From JALZUV01 sp963837025 (GTDB lineage: Bacteria; Pseudomonadota; Alphaproteobacteria; Rickettsiales; JALZUV01), in NCBI GenBank assembly GCA_963837025.1, contig CAWILT010000002.1, positions 682,001 through 746,000 of the forward strand: a stretch of 64,000 nucleotides of DNA, read 5' to 3'. The translations under genes were made by a program, and so were the position numbers. Position 1 is the stretch's first letter. Every line of letters starts with the position of its first letter. Under the pieces are notes generated by a model, which was given only the letters and a program-made list of their open reading frames with translations, had not been told where the DNA came from and searched no databases. Below are positions 33,432 to 42,009 of the stretch, piece by piece.

Positions 33432-34472
33432 ATGTCTGTAGATATTTTTAGCACCCATGTTCTGACCAAGGTGGTCGAACGGCTGGATCGTCCAAGCTCA
33501 TTTTTGCTGGATGTGTTTTTTGGCCAGGAACAAACCGAAGATAGCGAGGAAATCCACTTCGATATCGATAAATCAAAGCCACGTTTAACACCTTTTGTGT
33601 CACCTTTGGTGGCGGGTAAAGTCGTGGATGATGAAGGCTATATCACCAAGAGCTTTAAACCAGCTTACGCCAAAGATAAACGCCGTTTTGATCCAAGCCG
33701 TCCGCTCAAACGCTCCATTGGTGAGAAAATCGGCGGGACATTATCCCCGCAGCAACGTCTTGAAGCAAACTTGAACCGCACGCTGACCAAGCAGCTTGAA
33801 AACCTCACTCGCCGAGAGGAAGTCATGGCGGCAGAAGCCTTACGAACTGGTAAAATCACAGTTTCTGGTGAAGATTATCCAACCGTGGTGGTTGATTTTC
33901 AGCGTGATCCTGAATTGACGGTGGCGCTGGCGGCTTCATCCCGCTGGGGTGAAACAGGCGTGAATGCGCTCAACAATCTTGAGGACTGGGTTGCCAAAGT
34001 GCAGGAAAAATCTGGCGCGGTTGCCCGCACGGTTGTGATGGACGCGCTGGCATGGCGCGTGTTTAAGGCCGACGCGTCTGTTGAGAAGCTCCTTGATATT
34101 CGCCGTCTCCGTGATAATGCGGGCATTAATCTGGGGCCGATTGCCTTTGGTCAAGGCAATGAGCTTGCCCGCTATGTCGGCTCAATCGGTGATTTAGATT
34201 TCTGGGTTTATAACGACCGTTATGTCGATGAAAGTGATCAGGTTCAAAAACTGCTTCCCGATTATACTGTATTAATCGGCAGCACGTCCCAGCTTGAAGG
34301 CACGCGTTGTTACGGTGTTATCCAAGATGAAAAAGCGGCGTATCGGGCGCAGCGTTTCTTCTCCAAATCATGGCTTGAGGAAGATCCCGCTGTGCGCTGG
34401 TTGTTGTTGCAATCTGCGCCGCTCCTTGTGCCGTACCGTCCAAACGCATCATTTTGTGCAACCGTGCGCTAA
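33432..34472 (+). CDS. Major capsid protein (gpE family)
   Basis: 346 residues of lambda gpE/HK97-fold type: LTKVVERLDRPSSFLLDVFFGQEQTEDSEEIHFD, RLTPFVSPLVAGKVV, EGYITKSFKPAYAKDKRRFDPSRP and the C-terminal DEKAAYRAQRFFSKSW. Preceded by an AAGGAG site. Confidence 0.95.
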   Translation: MSVDIFSTHVLTKVVERLDRPSSFLLDVFFGQEQTEDSEEIHFDIDKSKPRLTPFVSPLVAGKVVDDEGYITKSFKPAYAKDKRRFDPSRPLKRSIGEKIGGTLSPQQRLEANLNRTLTKQLENLTRREEVMAAEALRTGKITVSGEDYPTVVVDFQRDPELTVALAASSRWGETGVNALNNLEDWVAKVQEKSGAVARTVVMDALAWRVFKADASVEKLLDIRRLRDNAGINLGPIAFGQGNELARYVGSIGDLDFWVYNDRYVDESDQVQKLLPDYTVLIGSTSQLEGTRCYGVIQDEKAAYRAQRFFSKSWLEEDPAVRWLLLQSAPLLVPYRPNASFCATVR

Positions 34473-34486
34473 GGGAGGATTGAATT

Positions 34487-34861
34487 ATGAAGATAACTGC
34501 AATCATTACCCTGCATGTTGACGGTAAAGCTATTCTGCCTGGTAAATCGGTTGATATTTCTGATGAGGAGGCAACGTCACTGATTGAGCGTGGCTTTGCC
34601 AAATCAGCGGATGCATCAATTTCGACAGAGCATAAGCCTGCTCAGACCCATCAACCCGAACCCGCCATTGATGATGTGATCGAGGCAATTGAAATCCTCA
34701 ATCCAGAAACTGACTTTGCCAAAAACGGCAAGCCAAAGGTGGAGGCGATAGAGGCTGTTCTTGGTCAAAACATCTCTGCGGACACACGGGACAAGGCGTG
34801 GGAGCTTTATCAAAAAGAGCTGGAGGCTGATGGGGCATCGGGCGATGACGTTCAGGAATAG
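34487..34861 (+). CDS. Small head protein in the FI position
   Basis: 124 residues: an N-terminal beta-rich part (KITAIITLHVDGKAILPGKSVDISDEEATSLIERGFAKS) and a C-terminal helical part (FAKNGKPKVEAIEAVLGQNISADTRDKAWELYQKE). In the place of lambda FI but not clearly homologous; role in DNA packaging or connector is inferred from position. Confidence 0.6.
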   Translation: MKITAIITLHVDGKAILPGKSVDISDEEATSLIERGFAKSADASISTEHKPAQTHQPEPAIDDVIEAIEILNPETDFAKNGKPKVEAIEAVLGQNISADTRDKAWELYQKELEADGASGDDVQE

Positions 34862-35171
34862 TGCCATAAAATCGGTGGACGTGCTGTTTCATCGTTTTGG
34901 AAAAATGGCACGTCTTATCTTTGCGGATGAAACGGAAATTGAGGCAATGGTGATCCATCGTTTACCCGATAAAATCACTGATGTGTTTGATGCACGGGTA
35001 CATTCAGAAACCGATATGTTTGAAGTACTCCTTGCTGATATCCCTGCGGGCAAGACGCTTCAATCTATTTTTTTGGATGATAAGCGTTACACCATGCAAG
35101 GTGAACCAGTGAAAGATCAGCATAATCTTATTTTAAAGGTAGATGCCTATGCGGTTGAAAGCGGCGATTGA
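34845..35171 (+). CDS. Head-tail connector protein in the FII position
   Basis: About 108 residues (MTFRNSAIKSVDVLFHRFGKMARLIF...). Size, beta-strand pattern and place fit the gpFII-type head-tail attachment protein. The exact start is unsure: ATG 34830 or 34845. It overlaps both neighbours (17 bases and 29 bases). Confidence 0.6.
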   Translation: MTFRNSAIKSVDVLFHRFGKMARLIFADETEIEAMVIHRLPDKITDVFDARVHSETDMFEVLLADIPAGKTLQSIFLDDKRYTMQGEPVKDQHNLILKVDAYAVESGD

Positions 35172-35805
35172 GGGTGATCTCAAAAAATACATGAAGGAAG
35201 AGTATCACACGGCAGAACGCGCCGTGACGCTCGGCATTCGTGAGGCTACAAACGGTTTGAAGATGGCGATGCGTCGTCAGGTGCATTCCTCAGGTCTGGG
35301 GCAGCGTATGGCCAATACCTGGCGTGGTGATATTTACCCGCGTGGGCAAAATTCCATTCGGGCGGCGGGGCTGGTTTATACCAAAGCCAGCAAAATCATG
35401 GCGGGTTTTGATGAAGGCACAGTCATAAAATCAAAAGATGGCTGGTGGTTGGCGATCCCAACCCCCAATGCGCCAAAGCGCGGTGTCGGCGGTAAGCGGA
35501 TAAATCCCTCCAACTTTCCTGAGCATCGCTATGGCAAGCTTCGTTTTGTATATCGCCGAAATGGCCCGTCATTGCTGGTGGTCGAAAATGTGCAAGCCTC
35601 TTACAGCCGTAAAACAGGCGATATGCGTGGCTTTCGTAAAGCCAGTCAGAGAAACCTTAAAACAGGCCGTAACCTATCAACCGCTGTGATGTTCTGGCTT
35701 GTGCCACAGGTCAAATTGCCAAAGCTGATCCGTTTCGATGAAGAAGCCAAGCGCTGGTATGACAAACTGCCAAGGCTGATTTTGAAAAATTGGCCAGATG
35801 ATTAG
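35143..35805 (+). CDS. DUF6441-type tail completion protein (Z position)
   Basis: 220 residues: LKAAIEGDLKKYMKEEYHTAERAVTLGIREATNGLKMAMRRQV, LGQRMANTWRGDIYP, GTVIKSKDGWWLAIPTPNAPKRGVGGKRINPSNF. Matches the DUF6441 pattern. Position is that of lambda Z, which finishes the tail tip that joins the head. Confidence 0.75.
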   Translation: MPMRLKAAIEGDLKKYMKEEYHTAERAVTLGIREATNGLKMAMRRQVHSSGLGQRMANTWRGDIYPRGQNSIRAAGLVYTKASKIMAGFDEGTVIKSKDGWWLAIPTPNAPKRGVGGKRINPSNFPEHRYGKLRFVYRRNGPSLLVVENVQASYSRKTGDMRGFRKASQRNLKTGRNLSTAVMFWLVPQVKLPKLIRFDEEAKRWYDKLPRLILKNWPDD

Positions 35806-35817
35806 GATAAAATAAAC

Positions 35818-36252
35818 ATGACATCAAAACGAGAGCAGGCCTTAGCGGGCCTTTTTTTATGCCTGCAAAATGGAATGAGCGGCGTTGCGGTTTTAAGGAA
35901 TGAGCCATTGCCCACCAAAATTCCTGCATCGGGATTGCTCATTTTGCGTGATGGCGATGCGGGAGAGCCAGAGATCACACTCTCCCCGACACGATATCAC
36001 TATGCTCATGTCGCAGAACTGGAGGTGCTGGTGCAAAAGCCAAAACCCGATGAACGTGACGCGGCATTGGATGAATTGCTGGTGGCGCTGGGTGACACGC
36101 TCGGCGCTGATCGGGCGCTCTCAGGCGCGGTGGATTACATGTCCATTGGTTCACCTGAATTTTTAACTGAAACCGTGGACGGTGCTCCCGCTATTAAGGC
36201 GGCAGTCGTGCCGATCACGCTTGAATATACAACCCTTAACCCACTTCAATAA
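35818..36252 (+). CDS. Tail terminator-like protein (U position)
   Basis: 144 residues, alternating strand pattern (ITLSPTRYHYAHVAELEVLVQKPKPDERDAALDELLVALGDTLGAD). By position and size a gpU-like tail terminator. The first 15 codons contain a short terminator-like hairpin (AGGCC/GGCCT, then T7) at 35837-35858. Confidence 0.6.
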   Translation: MTSKREQALAGLFLCLQNGMSGVAVLRNEPLPTKIPASGLLILRDGDAGEPEITLSPTRYHYAHVAELEVLVQKPKPDERDAALDELLVALGDTLGADRALSGAVDYMSIGSPEFLTETVDGAPAIKAAVVPITLEYTTLNPLQ

Positions 36253-36266
36253 AGGAGAAACAAAAT

Positions 36267-37208
36267 ATGTCACGCGCTTACGGGTGGAATGCCCGCATGT
36301 TACTTGGTTTTGAAACCACATATGGAACACCCCCAAATGCGGGGGATTTTCATGTCATCCCTTTTGTGTCCTCCGATCTGGACTCCGCGCAAGGGTTGAT
36401 TGAATCCAATGTTTTGGGGCTTGGTCGTGATCCGACTGCACCGTTTCAGGATGTGATCAATGTAGATGGCGATATTGTTGTGCCAATTGATCTTCGCAAT
36501 ATCGGTCTATGGCTCAAAGCCATGTTTGGCGCACCAACCACCACAGGCGATGATCCCTATACCCATGAATTTAAATCTGGTGCGATTACACTGCCCAGTA
36601 TGGCGGTGGAAGTTGGCTTGCCTGAAATTCCGGACTTTCCGCTCTTCACGGGTGTGCGTGCGAACAGCATCGCGTTTAATTTTGCGAGGTCTGGTGAGGC
36701 ACAAATCACCGTTGGCTTGATTGGTCAGGGGGAAACTCCACAAACTGTGACCCGTGATGCTAACCCAAACCAAACGGATTACACACGGTTTTCGCAATTC
36801 CAAGGCTCGGTCAAACAAGGCGGTCAGGCGCTGGGGAATGTCACTTCAGCGGCGCTCACTTATAGCAACAATCTGGAGCGTATCGAAACCATCCGCGATG
36901 ACGGGAAGATTGACGGTGTTGACCCGGGTGTTGCGTCCTTAAGCGGGAATATCACTGTGCGCTACGCCGATACCACATTGATGGATGCGGCGCGTGCCGG
37001 CACACCGATTGATCTAGAATTGTCTTACATCATCAATGCCAATCGTCAGCTGGTTATTGAATGTCACGAGGTTTATTTGCCGAAGCCAAAGCGCTCCATT
37101 TCGGGGCCGAATGGCATTGAAGCGTCTTACGACTATCAAGGCGCAAAAGATGCTGTGCTGGGCAACATGGTCACAATCACCCTTATCAATGATGTGGAGA
37201 CTTATTAA
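36267..37208 (+). CDS. Tail tube protein
   Basis: 313 residues: WNARMLLGFETTYGTPPNAGDFHVIPFVSSDL, GDIVVPIDLRNIGLWLKAMFGAP, and a C-terminal Ig-like part (SYIINANRQLVIECHEVYLPKPK). Fits the large tail tube family of alphaproteobacterial siphophages. Its stop overlaps the next start. Confidence 0.85.
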   Translation: MSRAYGWNARMLLGFETTYGTPPNAGDFHVIPFVSSDLDSAQGLIESNVLGLGRDPTAPFQDVINVDGDIVVPIDLRNIGLWLKAMFGAPTTTGDDPYTHEFKSGAITLPSMAVEVGLPEIPDFPLFTGVRANSIAFNFARSGEAQITVGLIGQGETPQTVTRDANPNQTDYTRFSQFQGSVKQGGQALGNVTSAALTYSNNLERIETIRDDGKIDGVDPGVASLSGNITVRYADTTLMDAARAGTPIDLELSYIINANRQLVIECHEVYLPKPKRSISGPNGIEASYDYQGAKDAVLGNMVTITLINDVETY

Positions 37209-37738
37209 TGTTAAAACTCAATATCCAAACCGAAGCCTATTGGCTTGATCTGGGCTTAGGCGTGAAAATTAAAGTGCGCCCATGCACCAGCCCGATTTTC
37301 TATGCCGCGCGTGCTTTTATGAACAAGCGTTTGACGGAGCTTGGCGCAGAATACCGCAAGCGTAAGGAGATCGGCGCATCGGTGGAAGATCTACCCGATG
37401 TTGAAAACCCAGAAATCCGTGAAGCACTGGCTGAGGAATATCTGGCGCGTGGTCTTGCCCGCGCCGCCATTATTGATTGGGAAGGCATTTTGGAATCGAC
37501 AGGTGATGATAAAGCACCTGTCACTCCTGAAAAGATTGATGAGCTGATGACAGGGTTTTGGTCAATCGCTGCCAGCTTCTCCCAGCAATACACAGGCGTT
37601 CGGGAGCTGATTGAAGCTGAAAAAAAAGACTTGAGCGCCGCGCCGAATGGCACTTCGGAGACGGCGCAGGATATTGCAGAAACTGCCCCCAAACGTGCGA
37701 AGACTGCCCGTTCGAAGTCAACAGCCCAGAAAGCTTAG
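37208..37738 (+). CDS. Tail assembly chaperone (G-like)
   Basis: 176 residues: beta N-terminus (YWLDLGLGVKIKVRPCTSPIFYAARAFMNKRL), then helices and a Lys/Ala-rich end. It corresponds to lambda gpG. A slippery A-AAA-AAA run at 37621-37627, in frame with Lys codons, allows a -1 shift into the T-like frame, which is open from there to 37917. Confidence 0.75.
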   Translation: MLKLNIQTEAYWLDLGLGVKIKVRPCTSPIFYAARAFMNKRLTELGAEYRKRKEIGASVEDLPDVENPEIREALAEEYLARGLARAAIIDWEGILESTGDDKAPVTPEKIDELMTGFWSIAASFSQQYTGVRELIEAEKKDLSAAPNGTSETAQDIAETAPKRAKTARSKSTAQKA

Positions 37739-37917
37739 AGGGTTTTCAGGCATGGGATATTGCCGTTCGCATATCCCCGCAAATCAGAAACAGCTTTCCT
37801 TTATCGGAAGCCTTAAGCCTCGCATCCGCGCTGGACTATGACATGGCGGTGATGGGAGAGCTGTTGCCCGCATTATCAACCGGTATCACAAAAGCCTTGA
37901 TGGCTCATAAGGAATAA
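37621..37917 (+). CDS. T-like extension made by -1 frameshift (GT fusion)
   Basis: After the shift the frame reads KRLERRAEWHFGDGAG, then a Cys-rich part (CRNCPQTCEDCPFEV) and FQAWDIAVRISPQIRNSF ending at a TAA at 37915-37917. There is no stop between the slippery site and the end and no good start codon of its own, so expression as a G-T fusion is the likely route, as in lambda. Confidence 0.7.
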   Translation, partial: KKRLERRAEWHFGDGAGYCRNCPQTCEDCPFEVNSPESLEGFQAWDIAVRISPQIRNSFPLSEALSLASALDYDMAVMGELLPALSTGITKALMAHKE

Positions 37918-37927
37918 ACAAACCGCC

Positions 37928-40900
37928 ATGCGCTCACAAAAAAACATGTCGATCCGCCTTGCGGTGGTGGACGGGAAAAAGGTTGAGGATACCTTTTCTC
38001 GTATCGGACGCACTGGCGAGCAGGCTTTTGAGCGTATTGAGCGTTCGACCAAGCCCGCCAGTATGGGCTTAAAAGCCGTTGATACAACAGCGCGTGCGCT
38101 TGAATAATGTATTTCGTCAAGCAGCAGGACTTGTGGCGGCTTATGCGGGAATTTCCGGCATTATTTAACTTCTGCTGCGCTCGGTCAATGAAACAGGTAT
38201 GGCTTTTCAGGGGTTAGGCACTGCGCTGGAAACCATCACTGGCTCAAGCGCCGGTGCGCGCGCGGAAATGGCGTTTTTGGAAGAACGAATCCGAACGACT
38301 GGGCTTAAATCTTTTAGAAACAGCAAAATCCTATATGCAGATTGCCGCTGCCGCCAAAGGCACGGAATTGGATGGCGAGCGCACACGCGATATCTTTACG
38401 GCCATTGCCGAAGCCTCGACCGTGCTTCAATTATCTGTTGATCAAACCAACGGTGCGATCAGAGCCATTGGGCAAATCATGTCCAAGGGTAAGGTTCAGG
38501 CCGAAGAATTGCGCGGACAATTGGGTGAGCGTCTTTACGGTGCATTCCAATTGGCGGCGCGCGGTATGGGCATTACCACGGCAGAGCTTGATAAAATGCT
38601 GGAACAAGGTCAGGTTATCGCCGAAGACTTCCTACCAAAATTTGCTGCGGAAATCCGTAATACATTCTCCGATGGTGTGCCTGCAGCCTCCAAAATGCGC
38701 GCGCGGAAATGAACCGCTTTAATAATTCGATTTTAGAAATTGAACGCTCTATTGCCGCATGGGTGGCTTTTTAGATGGCGTGACCGATGGTTATCGCACC
38801 TTAACTGAAACACTCGAAGATCCTGCGGTGGTCAGGATGCCGCACGAGAGTTAGGCGAAACACTTGGCAATGCTATTGCCACAGCAGCGGAAGGCCTTGC
38901 TTTTTTAATTGAAAATGCCGATTTGGCTGTCACGGCCATTGGTGGACTGGTGATTGCCCGCACAGTTGCGGGTGCGGTTACGCTTCTTAATGCATCCATT
39001 GCTGGCAATGCAGGATTGATTTTGGACTCCACATGGCCAAAGCATTATCGACGGTTTTTGCCATTCGTCTTGTGGCGGTGGAAGCTGCAACAAAGTTGGC
39101 AACACTGGCGATGGTTGGATTTCGATCGGCCTTGATGTTGGTGGGTGGCCCCGTAGGTCTTGCTGTTTTAGCAGGTATTGCCGTTTTGAAATTCGCATCC
39201 GGTCATGACGCCGCAGCAAAAGCTGCGAGTGATCATGCAACCGAATTAAAAGAAATCAAAGAAGAACTCGGCAAAACAGCCGAAGCCGCAGCGGATTTAA
39301 GCGAGGCATTGAGTGAAAGCGAGAGTGTTTACCGTTTTACCAAGCAGTTGGAAACGGCAAAAGAAAACATCATCGATCTGCAAAAGGAATTAAAGTTCGG
39401 TGGGATCGGCGGATTTTGGGATCAATTTAGCCGTTTTGGCAAGCCGCTCCAGAATGATCTTTACCAAATTCGCCAAGCCTTCAATCAGGGAAAGTTATCG
39501 GCGACGGAGTATTCCGAAGCCTTATTCAAACTGGCAACAAAATATCCTGATTTTGGTGAGCAAGCAGAAGAAGTCCAACAGCAGGTGTTTGCGTTATTGG
39601 CAGCAGAACGTGCCGCCAAAAAAGCCGCAGCTGCGCTGGATGAACTTGCGCAATCCAAAAACTAAGAATGCGGCTCAAGCTGCGCCGACACCATCTGCGC
39701 CTGCGGAAGTGATCCCTGAACTATCGGACGCCGATAAAAAACGCATTACAGACCGCATCACGGAATTACACGCAGAAGAACAAGCGCTTCAGCGTTTAAA
39801 TGCTGCACGTAATCAGGGTGAAGTGGCAGTACGCCGTGCCATGATTGCAAATGAGCAGGATCAGGCTTTACGTCGCTTGGGGTTAGATGTCACCGGCGCT
39901 CAAAGTGATGAACAAAAAGAATATGCCGCGCAGATTAAATCGCTGGTGGGTGATATTTATTCTCTGCAGGAAGCGGATAAAAGTTACCAAGACACCACCC
40001 GTGAAAATAATAAGTTAGCGCAAGAACGTGAACGGCTGGTTGAAGATGTGCGTCAAAAATATGATGCGCTGGATACGTCTTTATCGGCGGCCATAAAGCG
40101 CGCAGGTGAATGGCGTAATGAGGCCTTAACAGGCCTTGATAGCACCAAGGCAGGTTATGCTGATTTTGCCGAGCAGGTTGATGCAGTTTATCAGGATATG
40201 ATCGCCAAAGCCCGTGATGAGGATTTGCAAAATTCCAAAAGTTGGGAGGATGGCATTAAACGCGGATTGCAAAGCGTTATTGATGAAGCCGATGATATGG
40301 CGAGCAAGGCCGAACGCGGTGTCACCTCCATGTTCAAAAGCATGGAAGATGCGCTGGTTAGTTTTGCCACAACAGGCAAGTTGGATTTTAAATCCATGGC
40401 GGATTCCATCATCGCCGATATGGTGCGGATGCAAATCCAGTCCAGCATCACAAAACCACTGGCGGGTGCTCTGGGTGGTTTTCTTGGTGATATTGCAGGC
40501 TCAATCTTTGGTGCGCCTGCGGGCGCTGGCACTACCTCTACGGCCACCGCGCATACTGGTGGTGTGATTGGCGGTGACACTTTACGCATGCGTTCGGTAA
40601 GTCCATCTGTGTTTGCAAATGCACCACGGTTTCACACAGGCGGCATTGTTGGCAATGAAGTGCCGATTATCGCCAAACAAGGTGAAGCCGTCTTTACGCC
40701 AGGACAAATGAAACTGCTGGGCGGTGCGTTGCAATCCAAGCCGAATGTGAATGTATCTGTGCGTGTTGAGAACAACGCTAGCAATGCTCAAGCCAGAGCC
40801 GATGTCAGCCGTGATAGCGCAGGCAATATGGACTTAAAAATCATCATCGAGGAAGTGGAAGGCAATTTATCGCGCAATATAGGTCGCGGTGAAGGACTAG

Positions 40901-40956
40901 CGCCAACGCTTGAAAGGCGTTATGGCCTCAATCCTGCTGCGGGGAGTTACAGGTAA
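37928..40956 (+). pseudogene. Tape measure protein, multiply frameshifted
   Basis: Begins MRSQKNMSIRLAVVDGKKVEDTFSRIGRTGEQAFERIERS and is recognisable throughout: tape-measure core (AIGQIMSKGKVQAEELRGQLGERLYGAFQLAARGMGI), hydrophobic stretch near 39.1 kb, and the C-terminal part with ALGGFLGDIAGSIFGAPAGA and HTGGIVGNEVPIIAKQGEAVFTPGQM. At least eight frame changes are needed (near 38098, 38167, 38305, 38697, 38762, 38832, 39025 and 39660); after 39660 the frame is clean. Corrected length is roughly 1000 residues. Confidence 0.85.
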
Positions 40957-41439
40957 ATGAGTGATATCACATGGCCATCGACATTACCGTTGCCAACGGT
41001 GCAAGGCTACGGCGTTCAGCCTGGGGAAGCGATTTTACGCACCGAGATGGAGGCTGGTCTTGCCCGTCAACGTCGCCGATTTACTGATGTGCCGACCAAG
41101 GTATCGGTACGCTGGATTATGCGGCGGGATCAATATGCCATTTTTGAAGGCTGGTATCGCTGGCATGCCCGTGAGGGGGCAAGCTGGTTTGCTATCACAC
41201 TTTTGGGCGGCCTTGGTCTTTTGGAGCAAGAAGCGCGATTTACACGGCAGTTTTCATCACGGCTTTTGGCGGGTGGAACGCTTTGGGAAATCACATCGGA
41301 GCTGGAAATCCGTGAACGCCCTGTTTTGGATGAAGGGTTGCTGAACCTGCTGCTTAGTGAAGATGCTCAAGGGATTATCACGGCTGGTGATGGCTTGCAT
41401 ATTCTTGTGCATCAGACTTTGCCTCTTCAGCTTTATTAA
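40957..41439 (+). CDS. Minor tail protein (M-like position)
   Basis: 160 residues directly behind the tape measure. TWPSTLPLPTVQGYGVQPGEAILRTEMEAGLARQRRRF and WYRWHAREGASWFAITLLGGLGL follow the pattern of small phage tail-tip proteins that come after the tape measure. Role inferred from position. Confidence 0.65.
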   Translation: MSDITWPSTLPLPTVQGYGVQPGEAILRTEMEAGLARQRRRFTDVPTKVSVRWIMRRDQYAIFEGWYRWHAREGASWFAITLLGGLGLLEQEARFTRQFSSRLLAGGTLWEITSELEIRERPVLDEGLLNLLLSEDAQGIITAGDGLHILVHQTLPLQLY

Positions 41440-41463
41440 CTACTCAAACAAAAGGAAACTCTT

Positions 41464-41994
41464 ATGACCTTGCAGACAGATCTGCAGGATGCGGTGGCGC
41501 GTGTTCAAACGGACAGCCATCTCCTGCACAACATTGTCCACGGCGATGACCAGACAGAAGTGCCAACCGACGGCGGGACTGTCAAAAGCGCCGCCAAAGC
41601 CATCAAGGATATGGAAGATACCATTCAGGCAGGGCTAACAGATCTTGGCGCATCTGCTGACCAACTGAATGAAGCAGTATCACAAACCGAAACCTATCGT
41701 GACGAGGCACAATCCTCTGCCCAGGAAGCCTTACAAACCGCCAATGCGCTCAACTTGCCGACCAATATCAATGGTCAGGCAGGAAAATTGCTGGCGGTAA
41801 AACAAGCCGAAGACGGGTTTGAGGTGATTGAATCCGTGGGCGTGTTTTACGGCCTGCGTGCCGATGGGTCAAAGCTCACGGCCATCACAGGGCAAGGCAC
41901 ATACAACGCCAATGATTTTGACGCGTGGTTTATCACGCTGCCGGGGGTGGATTTCAACATTAACGATGATGGTCACCTCATCATCAATATTTAA
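41464..41994 (+). CDS. Hypothetical tail-associated protein
   Basis: 176 residues. A long helical N-terminal half (likely coiled coil: VKSAAKAIKDMEDTIQAGLTDLGASADQLNEAVSQTETYRDEAQSSAQEALQTA) and a beta-rich C-terminal end (FDAWFITLPGVDFNINDDGHLIINI). This shape fits a fibre stalk or a linker to the fibre-like protein encoded next. Confidence 0.6.
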   Translation: MTLQTDLQDAVARVQTDSHLLHNIVHGDDQTEVPTDGGTVKSAAKAIKDMEDTIQAGLTDLGASADQLNEAVSQTETYRDEAQSSAQEALQTANALNLPTNINGQAGKLLAVKQAEDGFEVIESVGVFYGLRADGSKLTAITGQGTYNANDFDAWFITLPGVDFNINDDGHLIINI

Positions 41995-42009
41995 AAAGGA
42001 AGTAAAAAC

